DNA from: Roseobacter insulae
Lineage (GTDB): Bacteria > Pseudomonadota > Alphaproteobacteria > Rhodobacterales > Rhodobacteraceae
DNA length: 64,000 nucleotides
Direction: 5' to 3'
Assembly: GCF_019375555.1 (NCBI RefSeq)
Contig: NZ_JAHXDN010000002.1
Location: forward strand, 248,001 to 312,000
Shown: positions 38,344-48,787 of the stretch, one piece after another
Layout of the letters: the number at the start of each line of letters is the position of its first letter
Position numbering within the stretch: the first letter of the stretch is position 1
The notes under the pieces: model-generated
Database searches by the model: none
What the model was told of the DNA's origin: nothing
The model's input: the letters and a program-made list of their open reading frames with translations, nothing else
Position numbers and translations under genes: made by a program

Positions 38344-40275
38344 TTGGGTAACGCACGCAACATCGCCTTTTGGGTCGTTTTGTTCCTTCTGATCCTGGCA
38401 CTGTTTAATCTGTTCAGTGGTCCCGGCAGCACATTGCAAAGCAGAGAGATCAGCTACTCTGAATTTGTGAATGCGGTCGAATCCGGCGAAGTCAGCAACG
38501 TGACGCTCGATGGTGAGCAAGTGCGCTTTCGTCAGGCCGACGGGGTGGACTACGTGGCGATCAAGCCAGAAGACGCTGAAATCACGCAGCTTTTGATTGA
38601 AAACAACATCCCGGTGCGTGCCGAGCAACAACAGCAGTCCGGTTTCCAGACCTTCCTGATGTCGCTTCTCCCCTTCCTGTTGCTCATTGGCGTCTGGGTC
38701 TATTTCATGAACCGGATGCAGGGGGGCGGCAAAGGCGGTGCGATGGGCTTTGGCAAATCCAAGGCCAAGATGCTGACCGAGAAGCACGGGCGCGTGACGT
38801 TTGACGACGTTGCCGGCATCGACGAGGCCAAGGAAGAACTGGAAGAAATCGTTGAGTTCCTGCGAAATCCGCAAAAATTTAGTCGTTTGGGCGGGAAAAT
38901 TCCGAAAGGGGCGCTGCTTGAAGGCCCTCCCGGGACCGGTAAGACACTGCTGGCGCGCGCCATTGCGGGCGAGGCGGGTGTCCCCTTCTTCACAATCTCG
39001 GGATCGGATTTTGTCGAAATGTTTGTCGGTGTCGGTGCAAGCCGTGTGCGCGACATGTTCGAGCAGGCGAAGAAAAATGCGCCCTGCATCGTCTTTATCG
39101 ATGAGATCGATGCCGTTGGTCGTCATCGGGGTGCCGGTTACGGTGGCGGTAACGACGAGCGCGAACAGACCCTCAACCAGTTGCTGGTGGAGATGGACGG
39201 TTTCGAGGCCAATGAGGGCGTGATCATCATCGCGGCCACGAACCGCAAGGACGTTCTCGACCCCGCGTTGCTGCGCCCGGGACGATTTGACCGCCAGGTT
39301 ACCGTCGGTAATCCGGACATCAAGGGCCGCGAGAAGATCCTCGGCGTGCATGCCCGCAAGACGCCGCTGGGCCCGGACGTGGACCTGCGGATCATCGCGC
39401 GCGGTACACCCGGTTTTTCCGGTGCGGATCTTGCCAATCTGGTGAACGAGGCGGCATTGGGGGCGGCCCGTGTTGGTCGGCGTTTTGTTGCGATGGCGGA
39501 TTTCGAAAGCGCAAAGGACAAGATCATGATGGGTGCCGAACGGCGCTCCATGGTGATGACGCCCGAACAGAAGGAGATGACGGCCTATCACGAATCCGGC
39601 CACGCGCTGGTGGGGATGATGCTGCCGAAATGCGATCCGGTTTACAAAGCCACGATCATTCCGCGTGGCGGAGCTCTTGGTATGGTGATGAGCCTGCCGG
39701 AGATGGACCGCCTCAACATGTTCAAGGATGAATGCCACCAGCGGTTGGCCATGATGATGGCCGGCAAGGCAGCGGAGATTCACAAGTACGGGCCTGACTC
39801 GGTCTCCAACGGCCCGGCGGGCGACATCATGCAAGCCTCCGCTTTGGCGCGGGCGATGGTGCTGCGCTGGGGGATGTCCGACAAGGTTGGCAATATCGAC
39901 TACTCCGAAGCCGCCGAAGGCTACTCCGGCAACACGGCCGGCTTCTCCGTGTCGGCCAACACCAAGGAACTGATCGAGGAAGAAGTCCAGCGCTTCATTC
40001 AGGACGGTTACGAATGGGCGCTGAAAATCATAAAGGAAAACGAGTCGGAGTTTGAGCGTCTGGCGCAGGGTCTGCTGGAATACGAAACGCTCACCGGCGA
40101 TGAGATCAAGCGCGTGATGAACGGTGACCCGCCGGTACCGCCCGCGGATGAAGCGGACAAACCCGACAGCGGCTCGGCCCCCAGTGTGACGGGCATTCCA
40201 AAGGCGAAGGCGAAAGCCAAGGCAAAGAAAGCGCCGCCGTCGGATGACGGGCTGGAGCCCGAACCCTCCACCTGA
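38344..40275 (+). CDS. ftsH: ATP-dependent zinc metalloprotease FtsH
   Basis: 643 residues from a TTG start after GGGAGAAA. Two transmembrane segments (about residues 8-23 and 103-121) surround the periplasmic part. AAA+ core: Walker A GPPGTGKT (194-201), Walker B VFIDEID, second region of homology [19 protein letters not shown]. Protease zinc site HESGH at 416-420. It degrades membrane proteins, sigma factors and LpxC. The C-terminus ends in an Ala/Lys-rich tail ([10 protein letters not shown]). Confidence 0.97.
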   Translation: MGNARNIAFWVVLFLLILALFNLFSGPGSTLQSREISYSEFVNAVESGEVSNVTLDGEQVRFRQADGVDYVAIKPEDAEITQLLIENNIPVRAEQQQQSGFQTFLMSLLPFLLLIGVWVYFMNRMQGGGKGGAMGFGKSKAKMLTEKHGRVTFDDVAGIDEAKEELEEIVEFLRNPQKFSRLGGKIPKGALLEGPPGTGKTLLARAIAGEAGVPFFTISGSDFVEMFVGVGASRVRDMFEQAKKNAPCIVFIDEIDAVGRHRGAGYGGGNDEREQTLNQLLVEMDGFEANEGVIIIAATNRKDVLDPALLRPGRFDRQVTVGNPDIKGREKILGVHARKTPLGPDVDLRIIARGTPGFSGADLANLVNEAALGAARVGRRFVAMADFESAKDKIMMGAERRSMVMTPEQKEMTAYHESGHALVGMMLPKCDPVYKATIIPRGGALGMVMSLPEMDRLNMFKDECHQRLAMMMAGKAAEIHKYGPDSVSNGPAGDIMQASALARAMVLRWGMSDKVGNIDYSEAAEGYSGNTAGFSVSANTKELIEEEVQRFIQDGYEWALKIIKENESEFERLAQGLLEYETLTGDEIKRVMNGDPPVPPADEADKPDSGSAPSVTGIPKAKAKAKAKKAPPSDDGLEPEPST

Positions 40276-40310
40276 TCACGCAGCCTGATACCTGCGTCAC
40301 AAAATATCAT

Positions 40311-40340
40311 GAGGTCCTGCTGCGGCAGGGCCTTTTCTTT
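40311..40340 (+). terminator. intrinsic terminator after ftsH
   Basis: GGTCCTGC pairs with GCAGGGCC (one G-U pair) around a short loop and is followed by TTTTCTTTT. It ends the tol-pal-tilS-ftsH transcription unit. Confidence 0.85.
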
Positions 40341-40391
40341 TGAGCGGCACTTTGGTCTGAGGGGCTGCAACCGTTGACAGGAGAGACCACC

Positions 40392-40988
40392 GTGCCCGCT
40401 CTGATGCCCACCAGTTACACCGGAGAAATCACCTGGCTGGGGCGTGTGATCGACAGCGACAAGACGCTGCGCGCAGAGCCGCTGCGCAGCGCGGATTTGA
40501 CGTTCACCGGGATCGAGGGCGAATGCCACGGCGGGTTGACCCGACCCTCCTGCGTACGGACAAAGGCGCAATATGCGCGGGGCACCGAAATTCGCAACGT
40601 GCGGCAACTGTCCGTTTTGTCTTTTGAAGAACTGGCGCAGATCGCGGACCGGATGGGCTTGAGCGAGTTTGACCCGGCCTGGGTTGGCGCGTCGATGGTA
40701 ATACGCGGCATCCCTGATTTCACCCATGTGCCCCCGTCTTCCCGATTGCAGATGCCCAGTGGTGCCACCATCACCGTGGACATGGAAAACCGCCCCTGCG
40801 TGTTGCCCGGTCGGGTGATTGAAAACGAAAAATCCGGCAGCGGCGCCGCCTTCAAAACCGCAGCAAAAGACCGGCGCGGGGTGACGGCATGGGTCGAACG
40901 CGAGGGGCCGGTTGCGGTTGGTGATGCCGTCACGCTGCACATTCCTGACCAGCCGGTCTGGGCACATTTTGGCGAGGCACGTACGTAA
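40392..40988 (+). CDS. MOSC domain protein
   Basis: 198 residues. MOSC fold with the expected pattern of strands and the Cys in ENRPCVLPGRVIE, the sulfur-carrying residue of the MOSC family. Family members bind or sulfurate molybdenum cofactor or related ligands; no clear substrate here. The GTG at 40392 follows AGGAGAG by six bases and is preferred over the TTG at 40374. ATG at 40404 is another option. Confidence 0.82.
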   Translation: MPALMPTSYTGEITWLGRVIDSDKTLRAEPLRSADLTFTGIEGECHGGLTRPSCVRTKAQYARGTEIRNVRQLSVLSFEELAQIADRMGLSEFDPAWVGASMVIRGIPDFTHVPPSSRLQMPSGATITVDMENRPCVLPGRVIENEKSGSGAAFKTAAKDRRGVTAWVEREGPVAVGDAVTLHIPDQPVWAHFGEART

Positions 40989-41135
40989 CATTCGTTTCCG
41001 AAAAGAAACGATTGTTGTCCTTGCCGCCGCAACAAGTCTTGGAAATGTCGGAATCACGCTTCTGCGGAGGGCGCAGCACTCGTATGCATTGGCTGGCAAC
41101 TTCGCCGTGCGCGGCGCTTCAATGGGGATTCTCAC
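40989..41135 (+). other. fhs upstream region with short inverted repeats
   Basis: CGTTTC (40993-40998) pairs with GAAACG (41005-41010) around CGAAAA, and CTGCG-GAGGG-CGCAG follows about 60 bases later. Either may be leader RNA structure for fhs, but no riboswitch class was recognised. Confidence 0.35.
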
Positions 41136-42812
41136 ATGGCTCACAAAACCGACATCGAAATCGCGCGCGAGGCGTCGAAAAAACCAATCCAGGAGATCGG
41201 TGCGAAGCTGGGTATCGCCAGCGACGACCTGCTGCCATACGGCCATGACAAGGCAAAGGTAAGCCAGTCTTTTATCAATTCTGTTCAGGACCGCCCCGAT
41301 GGCAAGCTGATCCTTGTGACCGCGATCAATCCGACGCCGGCGGGCGAAGGCAAGACCACCACAACCGTCGGTCTGGGTGACGGTCTGAACCGCATCGGCA
41401 AGAAAGCCGCCGTGTGCATTCGCGAAGCGTCGCTTGGGCCCAACTTCGGCATGAAGGGCGGGGCCGCAGGTGGCGGCTATGCACAGATCGTGCCGATGGA
41501 AGAGATGAACCTGCATTTTACCGGCGACTTCCACGCGATCACCTCCGCGCATTCGCTGCTCTCGGCGATGATCGACAACCACATCTACTGGGGTAACGAA
41601 CTGGAGATCGACACCCGCCGTGTCGTCTGGCGGCGCGTGGTGGATATGAATGATCGGGCGTTGCGCCAGATCACCACGTCGCTTGGCGGTGTGGCCAACG
41701 GGTTCCCGCGCGAAGCCGGTTTCGACATCACCGTGGCGTCCGAAGTCATGGCGATCCTCTGCCTGTCGAAAAACCTCGATGACCTGCAAAAACGCCTGGG
41801 CGACATGATCGTTGCCTACCGCCGCGACCGGTCGCCTGTCTTTGCCCGCGACATCAAGGCGGATGGGGCAATGACCGTTCTGCTGAAGGATGCGATGCAG
41901 CCGAACCTTGTGCAGACGCTGGAAAACAACCCGGCCTTCGTGCACGGTGGCCCCTTCGCCAACATCGCGCACGGCTGCAACTCGGTCATCGCGACGACAA
42001 CCGCGTTGAAGCTTGCCGATTACGTTGTGACGGAGGCCGGTTTCGGCGCTGATCTTGGGGCGGAAAAATTCCTCAACATCAAATGCCGTAAGGCGGGCCT
42101 GTCGCCTTCCTGTGTGGTCGTCGTGGCCACCGTGCGTGCGATGAAGATGAACGGAGGTGTGGCCAAGGCGGATTTGGGGGCCGAGAACGTGGACGCCGTG
42201 AACAATGGCTGTGCCAACCTCGGGCGTCATATCGAGAACGTCAAATCCTTTGGCGTCCCGGTGGTCGTGGCGATCAACCACTTCGTCACCGATACCGATG
42301 CGGAAGTGCAGGCGGTCAAGGATTATGTTGCCAGCCAGGGGGCCGAGGCGGTCCTGTCGCGGCACTGGGAACTGGGCTCCGAGGGCTCTGCCGATCTCGC
42401 AACCAAGGTGGCCGAAGTCATCGACGCGGGCGAGGCGAATTTTGCGCCGATCTACCCGGATGACATGACCCTTGCGGATAAGATCAACACCATTGCCACG
42501 AAGATTTACCGTGCCGACAGCGCCCAGATGGATCAGAAAATTCTCACCCAGCTCAAGGATTGGGAGGATCAGGGATACGGTAACCTGCCGGTCTGCATGG
42601 CCAAAACCCAGTACAGCTTCACCACCGATCCGAATGAACGGGGGGCACCCACAGGGTTTGACATCCCGGTGCGTGAAGTGCGCCTGAGCGCCGGTGCGGG
42701 CTTTGTCGTGGCGATCTGCGGTGAGATCATGACAATGCCCGGCCTGCCACGGGTGCCGTCTGCCGAAAACATCAGGCTGAACGCTGATGGTGACGTCGAA
42801 GGCCTGTTCTGA
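41136..42812 (+). CDS. fhs: formate-tetrahydrofolate ligase
   Basis: 558 residues. P-loop [18 protein letters not shown], and [12 protein letters not shown] and FVTDTDAEV as family blocks. Fhs makes 10-formyl-THF from formate, THF and ATP, feeding purine synthesis and, in the marine relatives, oxidation of C1 units from methylated compounds. FolD follows two genes later, so the C1-THF pathway is represented together. Start supported by the GGGGA upstream. Confidence 0.97.
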   Translation: MAHKTDIEIAREASKKPIQEIGAKLGIASDDLLPYGHDKAKVSQSFINSVQDRPDGKLILVTAINPTPAGEGKTTTTVGLGDGLNRIGKKAAVCIREASLGPNFGMKGGAAGGGYAQIVPMEEMNLHFTGDFHAITSAHSLLSAMIDNHIYWGNELEIDTRRVVWRRVVDMNDRALRQITTSLGGVANGFPREAGFDITVASEVMAILCLSKNLDDLQKRLGDMIVAYRRDRSPVFARDIKADGAMTVLLKDAMQPNLVQTLENNPAFVHGGPFANIAHGCNSVIATTTALKLADYVVTEAGFGADLGAEKFLNIKCRKAGLSPSCVVVVATVRAMKMNGGVAKADLGAENVDAVNNGCANLGRHIENVKSFGVPVVVAINHFVTDTDAEVQAVKDYVASQGAEAVLSRHWELGSEGSADLATKVAEVIDAGEANFAPIYPDDMTLADKINTIATKIYRADSAQMDQKILTQLKDWEDQGYGNLPVCMAKTQYSFTTDPNERGAPTGFDIPVREVRLSAGAGFVVAICGEIMTMPGLPRVPSAENIRLNADGDVEGLF

Positions 42813-42914
42813 GGCCAGTCTGCCACAACGATGTCCGGCGGGGGCGCAGAAAATCAGTTGCCCCCCGTCCATCACCCCGCCAAGCTGAGCGTCATGACAT
42901 TTAAGGAGACCATG

Positions 42915-43388
42915 ATGACCAGATTGATTGCTGTGCTGTTCGCCTTGCTGTTTGCAGGGGCCGTTGCCGCCGAGGACCGCTACGTCGGATATTACTACCC
43001 GGAAGTGACGTCGGAAGAGGACTTCGACCGCGTCGTAAGGGCCAGTCAGGGGGCCGGAAAAGCCGTTCGCATCGACTTCGTGAACGTTCTGACGGCCGCG
43101 CAGCTCGAAGCACCGGAGAGCCCGCGCTTTGTATTCTTCGCAAAGGGGGAAGGCTCGAAAACGCTGGTTCTGGTGGCGCTTGATGATGAGGTTTTCTCGA
43201 CGCTCTATCGCGCGCGCGCCCTCTTGGCGCAGTTGACCGTCAGTGTTCGGCGCGGTGGCTTCTTCCGGCAGGAAGAGCTGCAATATGTCGCCACCTTCTA
43301 CGATCTGCTGCAATTGATGCAGTTTGACGAACTGGTGATCAGCGACGGACAATCATGGGCCCACAGGGTCAATTTCAAACGACAGTAG
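42915..43388 (+). CDS. secreted protein of unknown function between fhs and folD
   Basis: 157 residues with a clear Sec signal peptide (LIAVLFALLFAGAVAAED) and a soluble domain containing DRYVGYYYPEVTSEEDFDRVV and ELQYVATFYDLLQLMQFDELVI. No family recognised. AAGGAG lies six bases before the ATG at 42915; the overlapping ATG at 42912 is less well spaced. Only nine bases separate it from folD, so the two are probably co-transcribed. Confidence 0.78.
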   Translation: MTRLIAVLFALLFAGAVAAEDRYVGYYYPEVTSEEDFDRVVRASQGAGKAVRIDFVNVLTAAQLEAPESPRFVFFAKGEGSKTLVLVALDDEVFSTLYRARALLAQLTVSVRRGGFFRQEELQYVATFYDLLQLMQFDELVISDGQSWAHRVNFKRQ

Positions 43389-43397
43389 GAAGACAAG

Positions 43398-44300
43398 ATG
43401 CCAGCCACGATCATCGACGGAAAAGCCTTTGCCGCCCGCGTCCGCACGCAGGTTGCGGGGCATGTGACCCGGCTTAAACAGGACCACGGGATCACGCCCG
43501 GGCTGGCGGTTGTGCTGGTGGGGGAAGATCCGGCCAGCCAGGTCTACGTGCGCTCGAAGGGCAAGCAGACTGTCGAGGTGGGCATGAAATCGGTGGAGCA
43601 CAAGCTCGATGCGCAGACATCCGAGGCTGATCTGCTGGCAGTGATCGACCGGTTGAACAAGGATCCTGAGATCCACGGCATTCTGGTGCAACTGCCGCTG
43701 CCCGGCCATCTCGACGAGGATCTGGTGATCAACTCGATTGCGCCGGAAAAGGACGTGGATGGGTTTCACATCTCGAATGTCGGGCTGCTGGGCACCGGAC
43801 AGAAATCCATGGTGCCCTGTACGCCGCTGGGTTGCCTGATGATGCTGCGGGATCATCATGGCTCGCTCAGCGGCATGGAGGCGGTGGTGATCGGTCGCTC
43901 GAATATCGTTGGCAAACCGATGGCGCAGCTGCTGCTGGGGGACAGCTGCACCGTGACCATCGCGCATAGCCGTACGAAAGATCTGCCGGAAGTCGTGCGC
44001 CGCGCCGATATCGTCGTTGCGGCTGTCGGGCGTCCTGAAATGGTGCCGGGCGACTGGATCAAACCCGGCGCAACCGTCATCGACGTTGGCATCAACCGTC
44101 TGGATGCACCGGAAAAGGGCGAGGGTAAAACCCTGCTTGTGGGTGACGTCGATTACGAGAGTTGCGCCGCGGTCGCCGGCGCGATTACGCCCGTCCCCGG
44201 GGGCGTCGGTCCGATGACCATCGCGTGCCTTCTGGCCAACACGGTCACCGCCTGTTGCCGCGCCAACAGTCTGTCTGAACCCGAAGGCCTGACAGCCTGA
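43398..44300 (+). CDS. folD: bifunctional methylene-THF dehydrogenase/methenyl-THF cyclohydrolase
   Basis: 300 residues. Lys and Tyr active-site region ([16 protein letters not shown]), NADP fold [18 protein letters not shown], and the C-terminal [19 protein letters not shown] block. FolD interconverts 5,10-methylene-THF and 10-formyl-THF and so connects Fhs to serine/glycine metabolism. Converges with the thioesterase gene, leaving two bases. Confidence 0.97.
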   Translation: MPATIIDGKAFAARVRTQVAGHVTRLKQDHGITPGLAVVLVGEDPASQVYVRSKGKQTVEVGMKSVEHKLDAQTSEADLLAVIDRLNKDPEIHGILVQLPLPGHLDEDLVINSIAPEKDVDGFHISNVGLLGTGQKSMVPCTPLGCLMMLRDHHGSLSGMEAVVIGRSNIVGKPMAQLLLGDSCTVTIAHSRTKDLPEVVRRADIVVAAVGRPEMVPGDWIKPGATVIDVGINRLDAPEKGEGKTLLVGDVDYESCAAVAGAITPVPGGVGPMTIACLLANTVTACCRANSLSEPEGLTA

Positions 44301-44302
44301 CG

Positions 44303-44731
44303 TCAGATGGACACTGGCACCATTGTTCCCTGCAGGATGGCAATCAGCGTGGCGTTGCCGTCTTTCAGGGCGTGAACCTCCGCGCTCACGACAATCAGCC
44401 GACGACCGGGTTTGACCACCCGCCCGGTCGCGCGCAACCTGTCACCCTGGGCGGGCGCGAGCAGATTGATCTTGATCTCCGCCGTGACGACCTCGTTTTC
44501 GATGGGCAGAGTGGTCAGCGCGGCATAACCCGCGGCACTGTCACCAATGGAAAAGGTCAGCCCGGCGTGGCCGAACCCCTGCTGTTGACGGACGCCGGGC
44601 AGGATGGGTGCGGTGATCACGATCTCGCCCGCCGCGATACTGTCGAGCTGCGCCCCCAGCGTGGTCATCATGCTTTGTGCGCTGAAACTGTCGCGAATTC
44701 GCGTCCTGACGATGTCATCCATGTCGGTCAT
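44303..44731 (-). CDS. PaaI-type hotdog thioesterase
   Basis: 142 residues. The hotdog core has GFGHAGLTFSIGDSAAGYAALT (PaaI-type pattern with His-x-G and the catalytic Asp). The substrate is probably an aryl- or acyl-CoA. The ATG at 44731 overlaps the pdeM stop (ATGA); the longer form to 44755 would lie inside pdeM. So the gene is translated together with pdeM but has no obvious role in DNA repair. Confidence 0.83.
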   Translation of the reverse strand: MTDMDDIVRTRIRDSFSAQSMMTTLGAQLDSIAAGEIVITAPILPGVRQQQGFGHAGLTFSIGDSAAGYAALTTLPIENEVVTAEIKINLLAPAQGDRLRATGRVVKPGRRLIVVSAEVHALKDGNATLIAILQGTMVPVSI

Positions 44732-45396
44732 TTCTGTCGTGGCATTGGCACGCAAGTGGGCACTGGTCCGGTCAAAATGGCAAGCGCTTTTGGGTCCATC
44801 AAGCGTGCCAAGGCTGCATCGTCGCTCCGCAGGCCGCCCGTGTACGTGCCAAAGGCCGGCAAGATCAACCGGCTGTCGTCACATAGAAAAGCAGGTCTCG
44901 AGATGCGCCTGCCACGCGCCTGCACATGCGCTTTGGGGTGGTAGTGGCCAGATACCTCGGCCGTGGCTGCCGGATGTGAGATATGCCGAAAGGTCAGTGG
45001 TCCGATCACGGTGTCCTGCACGTGGTCACCACCAAATCCGATGGGGCCGGGGTCGTGATTGCCCTCGATCCAGATCCAGCGGCGTCCGGCTTGCAACCGG
45101 GTGATCCACAACCGTTCCTCCTCTGGCAGGGCACTGGCTGCGGCCAGGTCATCAAAACTGTCGCCAAGGCAGATCACCACACGGGCATTTGTCGCGGCCA
45201 GATCCGCGGACAACCGGTTGAGCGTGTCGCGGGTTTCATAGGGCGGCAGGGATTGCCCGCTGCGGCGGGCGACCCGCTCGGACTTTCCCAGATGCAGGTC
45301 CGAGACACACAGCAACGCTTCATCCGGCCACCACAAAGCCCCCGAACCCAGTGCCTTGAGGGATGCGCCAGCGAAGGAAAAGTCATGAGAGTTCAT
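44728..45396 (-). CDS. pdeM: ligase-associated DNA damage response endonuclease PdeM
   Basis: About 222 residues from ATG 45396; 45414 is an alternative start. Calcineurin-like phosphoesterase motifs in order: SDLHLGKSER, CLGDSFDD, IEGNHDP and SGHYHP. In the family, PdeM is a DNA nuclease/phosphoesterase encoded with an Lhr-like helicase, an ATP-dependent ligase and an exonuclease. Here it lies directly after the helicase gene (40 bases), and its stop overlaps the thioesterase start. Confidence 0.9.
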   Translation of the reverse strand: MNSHDFSFAGASLKALGSGALWWPDEALLCVSDLHLGKSERVARRSGQSLPPYETRDTLNRLSADLAATNARVVICLGDSFDDLAAASALPEEERLWITRLQAGRRWIWIEGNHDPGPIGFGGDHVQDTVIGPLTFRHISHPAATAEVSGHYHPKAHVQARGRRISRPAFLCDDSRLILPAFGTYTGGLRSDDAALARLMDPKALAILTGPVPTCVPMPRQK

Positions 45397-45436
45397 GATT
45401 TGTTCATCGCCCATCCAAAGGACAAGATCAAGCGGT

Positions 45437-47890
45437 TCAATACCCCATGCGCCAGCGCGGGTTGCCCGGCTGTTGTGGCGTGATGTCCGCAATGCCCGCG
45501 CTGTCCATGAGGCGTGCGGCCTCGTCGGCCAGCAGCTTTTCCTCTGCCGTGCCTTTCACCGGCACGCGCCCCATCTCTAGGAACATAGGCGCAGCCAGGG
45601 GGCTGACGCGCGTCAGCACAAGGTGATCGATGCGGCCTTCGATGCGGTTCACCATTTCCTCGATCCGGCCAAAATCGACCAGCCCGCGCAGCGCCTCTTC
45701 GCGCGTGATGTCCAGTAGGAGATGATCGGGGTCATACTTGTGCAAAGTGTCGTAGAGAATATCTGAGCTGAATGTCGCCTGACGTCCCGATTTCCGCGCC
45801 GACGGTGTGTTGCGCTGAATGAGGCCGGCTATGGTGGCGCTGGCCCGAAATGTGCGCTTCATTACGGCGTTCCCCGCCAGCCACGTCTCCAGCCCGTCCT
45901 GCAGCGCGTCGAGTTCAAAGAGCGGCGCCGGGGTGTCGACCCGATTCAACCCCCAGATCAGCGTTGCATAATCCGTTGCCACGAAACCCATCGGGTTCAG
46001 GCCCATTTCGTCCATGCGTTTTGTCAACAGCAGACCCAGCGTTTGCTGGCCGTTGCGCCCCGCGAACCCGTAGATCACCGTCTGTTCCCGACCATCATGC
46101 GGAAAGCTTTCGATCAGCAAACGGCCGGGTTGCGGCAATTGGCTGACGCGGCGCTGCTGGGCAAGCCAGTCGGCGGTATGGGCGGGAAGTTGCGGCCAGC
46201 CGTCCTGCTGAAACATCTCGACGACACGTGCGCTCAGCTGGGTCGAGGTCGCGAATTTCGTACCCATGAAGGTTGCCACCTTGGGTTTTTTGGCGGCGTT
46301 CCGGCTGACTTCCACGGTCATGTCACGCAAGCCCTCGTAGCGCACGATCTGGCCACCGATCAAAAACGTATCGCCCGGTGTGAGCGAGGCGGCAAAGCCT
46401 TCCTCGATCTCGCCCAGCGGTTTGCCGCCCCGGTTTCGTTTCAGCCGGACCTTCAGCGTGTCGGTGTCCTGAATCGTGCCGATATTCATGCGGATTTTCT
46501 GGCTGGCGCGCGGATCGCGCAGCTGCCACAGGCCGTCGGGTCGCTGCTGTAGCCGCTGCCATTGATCATAGGCGCGCAAGGCGTATCCGCCAGTGGCGCA
46601 GAATTCCAGACAGGCATCAAAGGCCGCGCGGGACAGCTGCGCATAAGCGCCGACAGTTGTGACCTCCCGGTAGAGGTCACCAGCGTCGAAGGGGCCGGCC
46701 GCAGCGGTGATCAGGATATGCTGGCACAGAACATCCCGCGGTCCCGGCCCCCGGGGCTCGCCATCCAACGCGCCCGCGCGCACCGCTTCCAGCGCGGCGA
46801 CGCATTCCACAACCTCGAAACGGTTAGCTGGCACCAGCAGCGCCTTGGAGGGGGCATTGTAGCGGTGGTTGGCGCGTCCGATCCGCTGCACGAGCCGTTT
46901 GACGTTCTTCGGCGCGCCGATCTGGATGACGAGGTCCACATCGCCCCAGTCGATGCCCAGATCCAGACTGCCGGTGCAGACGATGGCCCGCAGTTCGCCG
47001 CGCACCATCGCACCCTCGACCCGCTCACGCTGTTGTCGGTCCAAAGAGCCGTGATGGATGCCGATGGGCAGGCTGTCATCATTGGCAAGCCACAGGTTAT
47101 GAAAGAAAATTTCCGCCTGCGCGCGGGTGTTGTGAAAGATCAGCGTTGTCTTGTGTTTGCGCACCTCCGCCAGGACGGCGGGGATGGAGTAGGCGGCATT
47201 TCCACCCGCCCATGGCGGTGCCTCGCGCGTTGTCAGCATCGAGATGTCAGGTGCGGGCCCCGGATCGGCCAGAAGAATTGAGCAGGGGTCGGGGTGGCGC
47301 GCCAGCAGGTGGGCGATGGCTTGAGGGTCTTCGACCGTTGCCGACAGCCCGACACGGTGCATCTGCGGGCACAGGCTTTGCAACCGCCCGAGCGCCAGCA
47401 TCAACTGGTCACCGCGCTTGGATTCCGCGAGGGCATGTATCTCGTCCACGACCACCCGCTTGAGGCCTTTGAACATGCGCGGCGCATCTTCGTAAGACGT
47501 CAGCAACGCGAGGCTTTCCGGCGTCGTCAGCAGGATGTGGGGCGGATCCGCGCGTTGTCGTTTTTTGCGGCTGGCGGGCGTGTCGCCCGTGCGGTCTTCG
47601 ATACGGATCGGCAGGCCCATCTCGGTCACGGGTGTCGTCAGGTTGCGCTTTATGTCAGCGGCCAGAGCCTTAAGCGGCGAGATGTAAAGGGTGTGCAACC
47701 CGTCGTGCGGATGCGCCGCGAGATCAACCAGCGTTGGCAGAAACGCCGCCAGCGTCTTGCCGCCACCCGTGGGCGCAATAAGCAACAGCGCGGGGGCGTC
47801 GGCGCGGTCCAGCATCTGCTGCTGATGGGGATGGATGGACCAGCCCTTTTCAGCAAACCAGTTGTGAAAAAGCTCTGGAAGTGCGCGCAT
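45437..47890 (-). CDS. ligase-associated DNA damage response DEXH helicase (Lhr-like)
   Basis: 817 residues. Superfamily 2 helicase: Walker A LIAPTGGGKTLAAFLP, Walker B VVDEIHALAESKRGDQL, motif III LSATVEDP and motif VI QRIGRANHRY. Winged-helix and C-terminal Lhr-type regions follow. This is the shorter ligase-associated form rather than full-length Lhr. Start at ATG 47890 matches the conserved N-terminus LPELFHNWFAEKGW; an open extension to 48013 is non-homologous. The ligase and exonuclease partners are not in the window. Confidence 0.92.
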   Translation of the reverse strand: MRALPELFHNWFAEKGWSIHPHQQQMLDRADAPALLLIAPTGGGKTLAAFLPTLVDLAAHPHDGLHTLYISPLKALAADIKRNLTTPVTEMGLPIRIEDRTGDTPASRKKRQRADPPHILLTTPESLALLTSYEDAPRMFKGLKRVVVDEIHALAESKRGDQLMLALGRLQSLCPQMHRVGLSATVEDPQAIAHLLARHPDPCSILLADPGPAPDISMLTTREAPPWAGGNAAYSIPAVLAEVRKHKTTLIFHNTRAQAEIFFHNLWLANDDSLPIGIHHGSLDRQQRERVEGAMVRGELRAIVCTGSLDLGIDWGDVDLVIQIGAPKNVKRLVQRIGRANHRYNAPSKALLVPANRFEVVECVAALEAVRAGALDGEPRGPGPRDVLCQHILITAAAGPFDAGDLYREVTTVGAYAQLSRAAFDACLEFCATGGYALRAYDQWQRLQQRPDGLWQLRDPRASQKIRMNIGTIQDTDTLKVRLKRNRGGKPLGEIEEGFAASLTPGDTFLIGGQIVRYEGLRDMTVEVSRNAAKKPKVATFMGTKFATSTQLSARVVEMFQQDGWPQLPAHTADWLAQQRRVSQLPQPGRLLIESFPHDGREQTVIYGFAGRNGQQTLGLLLTKRMDEMGLNPMGFVATDYATLIWGLNRVDTPAPLFELDALQDGLETWLAGNAVMKRTFRASATIAGLIQRNTPSARKSGRQATFSSDILYDTLHKYDPDHLLLDITREEALRGLVDFGRIEEMVNRIEGRIDHLVLTRVSPLAAPMFLEMGRVPVKGTAEEKLLADEAARLMDSAGIADITPQQPGNPRWRMGY

Positions 47891-48145
47891 GCGGTGAGTG
47901 TAGCGCAGCCTGTGCCGACAGCCAGTGCCAAATGGGACATATGGAGGTGCGAGTGCAACCACACCCTGTCGGCGAAGGCTATCGAGAGCGAGGGAGGTTG
48001 GGCCGCCCGTCACCCCGGAAGTGACGAACGGCTACAGGTTGGCGGATGTAGCGTGACCGACCGGTTGCGCCATGTCGCCTCAGCATGTCAGCGGCGACCG
48101 GCATCGGATGCTGGTGAGGGGCCAATTGTCCAGATGTCGCGGAGC

Positions 48146-48787
48146 TCAGGCCGCAACGGTAAAGCGCGCCCGAACGTGCAGCGGGGTTTCGACCTCGTCA
48201 ATCAATGCGACGGCAAAATCCTCCATGGATATGGCGGAGGTGCCCTCCGGGCTGACCAGAAGAGCATCGTTTCCGCGCCTGTAGTGACCGGTTCGCACCC
48301 CGGGTGTCAGCATTGCGGGCGGACAGAGATAGGCCCACGCCGCACGCCCTTCTGACAGACAAAGCTCATATTGCGCCTGGCACGCCCGTGCGATTGGCAC
48401 GACGCTATCAGGCAGAAAATCGGGCGCTGTCAAAACGGTGTTTCCGCTGTTGTCGGGCATTTTCAGGCTTGCGGCACCGCCAACAATCACGACGCGCTTG
48501 GCCGCGTTGGCCGCCGCGTCAAGGATCGACCGGGTGAGGGGAACAAGTGCATCCTCCTGGCCGTCCGGTGGGCGGATCGCGCTGATCGCGACATCATGTT
48601 CTGCCATCATCTCTCTGATGACAGCTGTGGCCGCAGCGTCAGCTACCTGCGGTGTTGCACCGTCGGGCAGGGTGGACACCTGCCGTTCATTCCGGACGAC
48701 ACCCGTAACTGCGTGGTGCCGCGACAGTGCCTCTTTCACAACACGGCTGCCGACATCTCCTCTTGCTCCAAACACTATGATCTTCAT
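48146..48787 (-). CDS. NAD(P)-dependent oxidoreductase (NmrA/atypical SDR)
   Basis: 213 residues. Rossmann start KIIVFGARGDVGSRVVKEAL (G-x-x-G-x-x-G), then GVVRNERQVSTLP for cofactor phosphate/adenosine contact. No Tyr-x3-Lys is seen, consistent with atypical SDRs that bind NAD(P)H as sensors or quinone/flavin reductases. ATG 48787 is preceded by AAAGGA; the longer start at 48805 is possible. The promoter region carries the twin palindromes described separately, so expression is probably controlled by a MarR- or HxlR-type repressor. Confidence 0.83.
   Translation of the reverse strand: MKIIVFGARGDVGSRVVKEALSRHHAVTGVVRNERQVSTLPDGATPQVADAAATAVIREMMAEHDVAISAIRPPDGQEDALVPLTRSILDAAANAAKRVVIVGGAASLKMPDNSGNTVLTAPDFLPDSVVPIARACQAQYELCLSEGRAAWAYLCPPAMLTPGVRTGHYRRGNDALLVSPEGTSAISMEDFAVALIDEVETPLHVRARFTVAA

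Noticed and set aside
40989-41135. Possible folate-sensing riboswitch upstream of fhs
   Set aside because: Two short hairpins are present but I cannot match the conserved core of any known THF riboswitch.
40008-43352. Open frame of about 1,100 codons on the minus strand opposite ftsH, MOSC and fhs
   Set aside because: It runs antisense across three well-supported genes, has His/Arg/Gly-rich composition typical of GC-rich shadow frames and no recognisable domain.
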